Assembly (NCBI RefSeq): GCF_016808095.1
Contig: NC_068973.1
Location: forward strand, 30,436,077 to 30,500,076
Reading direction: 5' to 3'
Length of the DNA stretch: 64,000 nt
Source: Vigna angularis
Lineage: Eukaryota > Streptophyta > Magnoliopsida > Fabales > Fabaceae
The notes beneath the pieces were generated by a model. That model made no database searches. It was not told the origin of the DNA and worked only from the letters and a program-made list of their open reading frames with translations. How positions within the stretch are numbered: position 1 is the stretch's first letter; every line of letters starts with the position of its first letter. The position numbers and the translations under genes are program-made. Below are positions 61,063 through 64,000 of this stretch, piece after piece.

Positions 61063-63599
61063 CACACACAACATAATATAAAAAATTCTACACCTATAAA
61101 TAATTTTATAACGACAAAAAACAACACATATTAAAAGCACAATGCACTAAAAATGACACTCCAAAACAACTTTTAAAATGGGGACAAGATGGGGGATCAT
61201 AGCGCAATAAACATACAAAGCCATGTCAACATTGTAGGACAACCCCATTATCCACCTTTCGAAAAATGAATGTCACATCACGATAAAAATCACCCAACAA
61301 TAAATTGAAACCCTTAATATAACATTTACTTACATTCAATACCTCGAAGCATCTCACAATTGAACTATAACCACCTCGCGATTTCAAGCAACAATGTCTA
61401 ATTATAAGCAACAATGTCCTAATTTCGTTTAATCATTCTCCAAATTTAGTCCCTTTTCAATCGCTCAATCAATCAATTCCCAATTTCAAATGATAGAATC
61501 TTAATTTTGCGAGAAACATTTCCAAATTTATTTTAATTAATTTTTACTATTTTTTTAATGTTTAAAATATGAAAATTCATATATCATGCCCAAAAATATG
61601 CCACATCAGCTTACATTTAATTTCGTTTTTCCAATTTAACGGTAGAAGTTCAATTACTTTAATTTTTCACACAATTAGAGACCCAATTAAAAAAAAGCAA
61701 GAAACCTATTTAAAAAAGTTAACAGAGATTATCTGTATGATTAAACGCTAATTCTTTTCAAATTCTTTGTAATAATCCTTTTACGAGAGTTTTATATTTT
61801 TTAAATATGAAACATGCTTATTTATTTAATATTCTCTTTATAAATAACCTTTTCATAAGGGCTATAGTTTAAAAAGGTAACATTATCCTGTTGCTCTTGT
61901 CACTTTCAAGTTCTATGAGTAGGGTTTATAATCATGAAAGACTTCAGACTGTTGAAGAAAATTACCACAAGGTAATCTATGAAGATAGTAATAAAACGGA
62001 AAATCATGAAGTTTTTAACGACTATTTATTGAGAATAATATTGTCCTTAACTTTTACGGAGCCTGTCTACTAAAGAATAAGGATAACCTTTGGAGGTAAT
62101 GAAAGCAAAAATATAAAAATAAAAATTGAACTATTGAACACTTTAATTACCCAATTAATTTTCGTATTAGTATAATTTTCCCTTTGTATACATGCTTTTA
62201 AACATGTTTAATTCCAATAATTTTAGATGGCAGATATTAAAATAAATTAAAAAAATAAAAATAAAGAAACTAAAACGAATAATTTAGGTGTAGATATTAA
62301 AACATAAAAACAGTTATAATACAAGAATTAAAGGAGTAATAAAACTTTAATATTATATTTAATACAGAGTCTTGTTTGTTATATCAAGCTGATTATACTT
62401 TTACAGGCTAAGTCAACATTTCAAATCCTCAAAAGAGATACGAATGGTATGCAAAAATAAAGTATATCCATGAACCAATATCATTAAAAACGAAGAATAA
62501 ATAAACAGAAAGTTGTGTAGTTTATGCATATGGTTGGCTATGTTGAATCAGCTTGGAGGAAAGAAAAACAGATACATACGTTTACAAGTACAACCTTGAA
62601 GGTTGTGACCAGAAAAACGTTGCTTGCGTTCACAATGGAAAACGAGTGAATGTGTTAATTGACCAATTCCAACTTTATTTTAGAAGAAATGTAAATGAAT
62701 TGCAAATAATGAGAGCCAATAAAAGAAATCAAATTTTGAGCAAGGCACTTAAATTTTTGGTCCAGTATCCGTGTGACCACTTTGAAGGTTTTCGGAAGTT
62801 GTGATGGCTCATTAGGGTAAACTGTGTCTGCGCCACAAAAGTGGGAAAGGATAATGAACTTTGCACTTTCATTTATCACTAAAATGCTGAAGAGAGATGT
62901 GGAAGAGAATCTTCATAATTTACTGGAACAAAAAGCTTACCAAATGTGATTCATCTAGGAGAGTGATGATTAACACAGGAACCCACATGTTCCTAACTGG
63001 GAAACATAGCAACTTTTCACTATCTGATTATCAAAACAAGTTGACATCCAACAACATCAGTCGGCTTCCCTACTTTGACCAGGAAATTTACTTCACAAAA
63101 TCGGATATTTTATATAAATGTTCACACTTTCATTTATTTACGCAATTTGTTTCTCTAGTGTTATCGTTTTATATTATGCTTGTAAAGAGAATTATGAAAT
63201 ATTGTGTATACACTTCCAGACTTTTATAAGAGACTATTAAACTTACTTGTATTAGGATTATTTCAAGTACAACGAAAAAGCAGACACATTCTTTATCAAC
63301 GTTAAAAATTGGTTTAAACTCTCCCTTTCTCCTAATTTTTGTATTGGAAATCTCAATTCGCCTAATTTTTGTATTAAAAATTTCAGTTCGATCCTCATTT
63401 TTTCATATATCTGAATTGGGTAATATTTTTTGTAAAAATAAACACATTTTATCCTAACCGTTAACTAGTCTCAGACGGCGTTAAATTAAGGCCACATGGT
63501 GCAGAGAGAATATGTTGATGTGTGTTCCTCATTTACGTGAAGTATTTTGATTAAATAAACAGTGGTGATGTGACATTATTTACTTCCCTTTATTCACTT
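61063..63599. other. Intergenic DNA with unassigned short ORFs
   Basis: Frames at 61891-62073, 62553-62804 and 62897-63229 (plus strand) have non-repetitive composition but no domain I can name and no linking splice pattern. They may be exons of a dead gene or chance. 63310-63420 holds two near-copies of CCTAATTTTTGTATTRRAAA. 63420-63500 (AACCGTTAACTAGTC) resembles a MULE TIR interior. Confidence 0.4.
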
Positions 63600-64000
63600 T
63601 AGGGATATCATAATTAGGAATTTGAAATTGGAATTGGGATTTCATTTCCTTGATGCGAGACGAAGCGGAAGACGATCACCAACTGCAATCTTGGACAAGA
63701 CGAAGAGAATCCAGCCGATAGTTGACGCGAACTAAGGTAAGGTATTTCGTTTCGTGTTTGGTTTTCTGTTTGAACGTATAAATGTCTTTTTGCTTTTACG
63801 AACATGTGCGTCTTCGATAATTGGGTTTTTGTTTTGCTCTGTAACTATTTATAATGATTTGTGGTCCCCATTTTGCATGTTCAATTGTTACATTGTAGTT
63901 TAGACATTGTGGTCCCGAATTTTCTTTGTTGAATTGTTTATCAGTTGTAGTGGTCCCTGTGAGTGTTTCGTTAGTGGGGATGTTACTTTGTTCCCTGTCC
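63600..64000 (+). other. Possible 5' non-coding exon and intron start of a gene running off the right edge
   Basis: 63640-63736 is purine-rich with balanced composition and ends in CTAAG|GTAAGGTATTTCG, a strong plus-strand donor. The following 260 bases are T-rich, as in a plant intron. No start codon with a sensible frame follows in the window. This would fit a leader exon whose coding part lies beyond the window. Confidence 0.25.

Noticed and set aside
62553..63229. Two plus-strand frames as exons of one gene
   Set aside because: No domain is recognisable and no convincing donor/acceptor joins them; they are left as unassigned.

Overview
The window is nuclear DNA from a flowering plant. 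It is AT-rich and gene-poor, its genes have many introns with GT/AG borders, and it is crowded with plant transposons. The protein sequences and repeat style look most like a papilionoid legume of the Vigna/Phaseolus/Glycine group. That placement is inferred from family resemblance, not from a search.

There are three well-supported host genes, all on the minus strand. (1) 3101-6462 is a complete 10-exon class I protein disulfide isomerase gene (514 aa; two WCGHC sites; KDEL at the C-terminus). (2) 10515-16254 is a tandem paralogue with the same ten exons, an unbroken 506-aa reading frame and KDEL. Both catalytic motifs have changed: WCGHC is RCDRS in the first thioredoxin domain and WCIYC in the second. 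This looks like a PDI that kept its fold and ER address while its redox chemistry changed. It is the most interesting item in the window. (3) 28490-33476 is a four-exon gene for an 842-aa DUF630/DUF632 protein (MGCGASKV start, NRG2/REL2/APSR1 type). A fourth gene may begin at the extreme left edge (minus strand, 51 down to 1), and a possible 5' exon of a fifth lies at the right edge.

The rest is mostly transposon history. 0.9-1.3 kb holds an LTR-like piece. 17-20.5 kb holds a degenerate direct duplication about 2.36 kb apart, cut by an LTR-like block (20.5-22 kb). 23791-24979 is a Mutator-like element with a perfect 9-bp target duplication and a GC-richer interior (Pack-MULE-like). 41.1-41.5 kb is the end of a CACTA-like element. 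42109-46057 is an LTR retrotransposon on the minus strand without recognisable gag-pol; its interior is a tandem array, and it carries a nested hAT element (43227-44397). 48966-49926 is an inverted-repeat element sitting inside a (TA)n tract, with a related arm at 18570-18926. 55.8-61 kb holds a copia gag remnant, a decayed GRF zinc-finger ORF, a clean 810-bp CACTA element (56759-57568), and a broken MULE transposase gene (58386-61062) with most family landmarks still visible.

No rRNA gene, intact tRNA gene, organellar insert or CRISPR array was seen. Exon coordinates come from reading splice borders and paralogue comparison by eye. Intergenic and repeat borders are approximate unless a target-site duplication fixes them.
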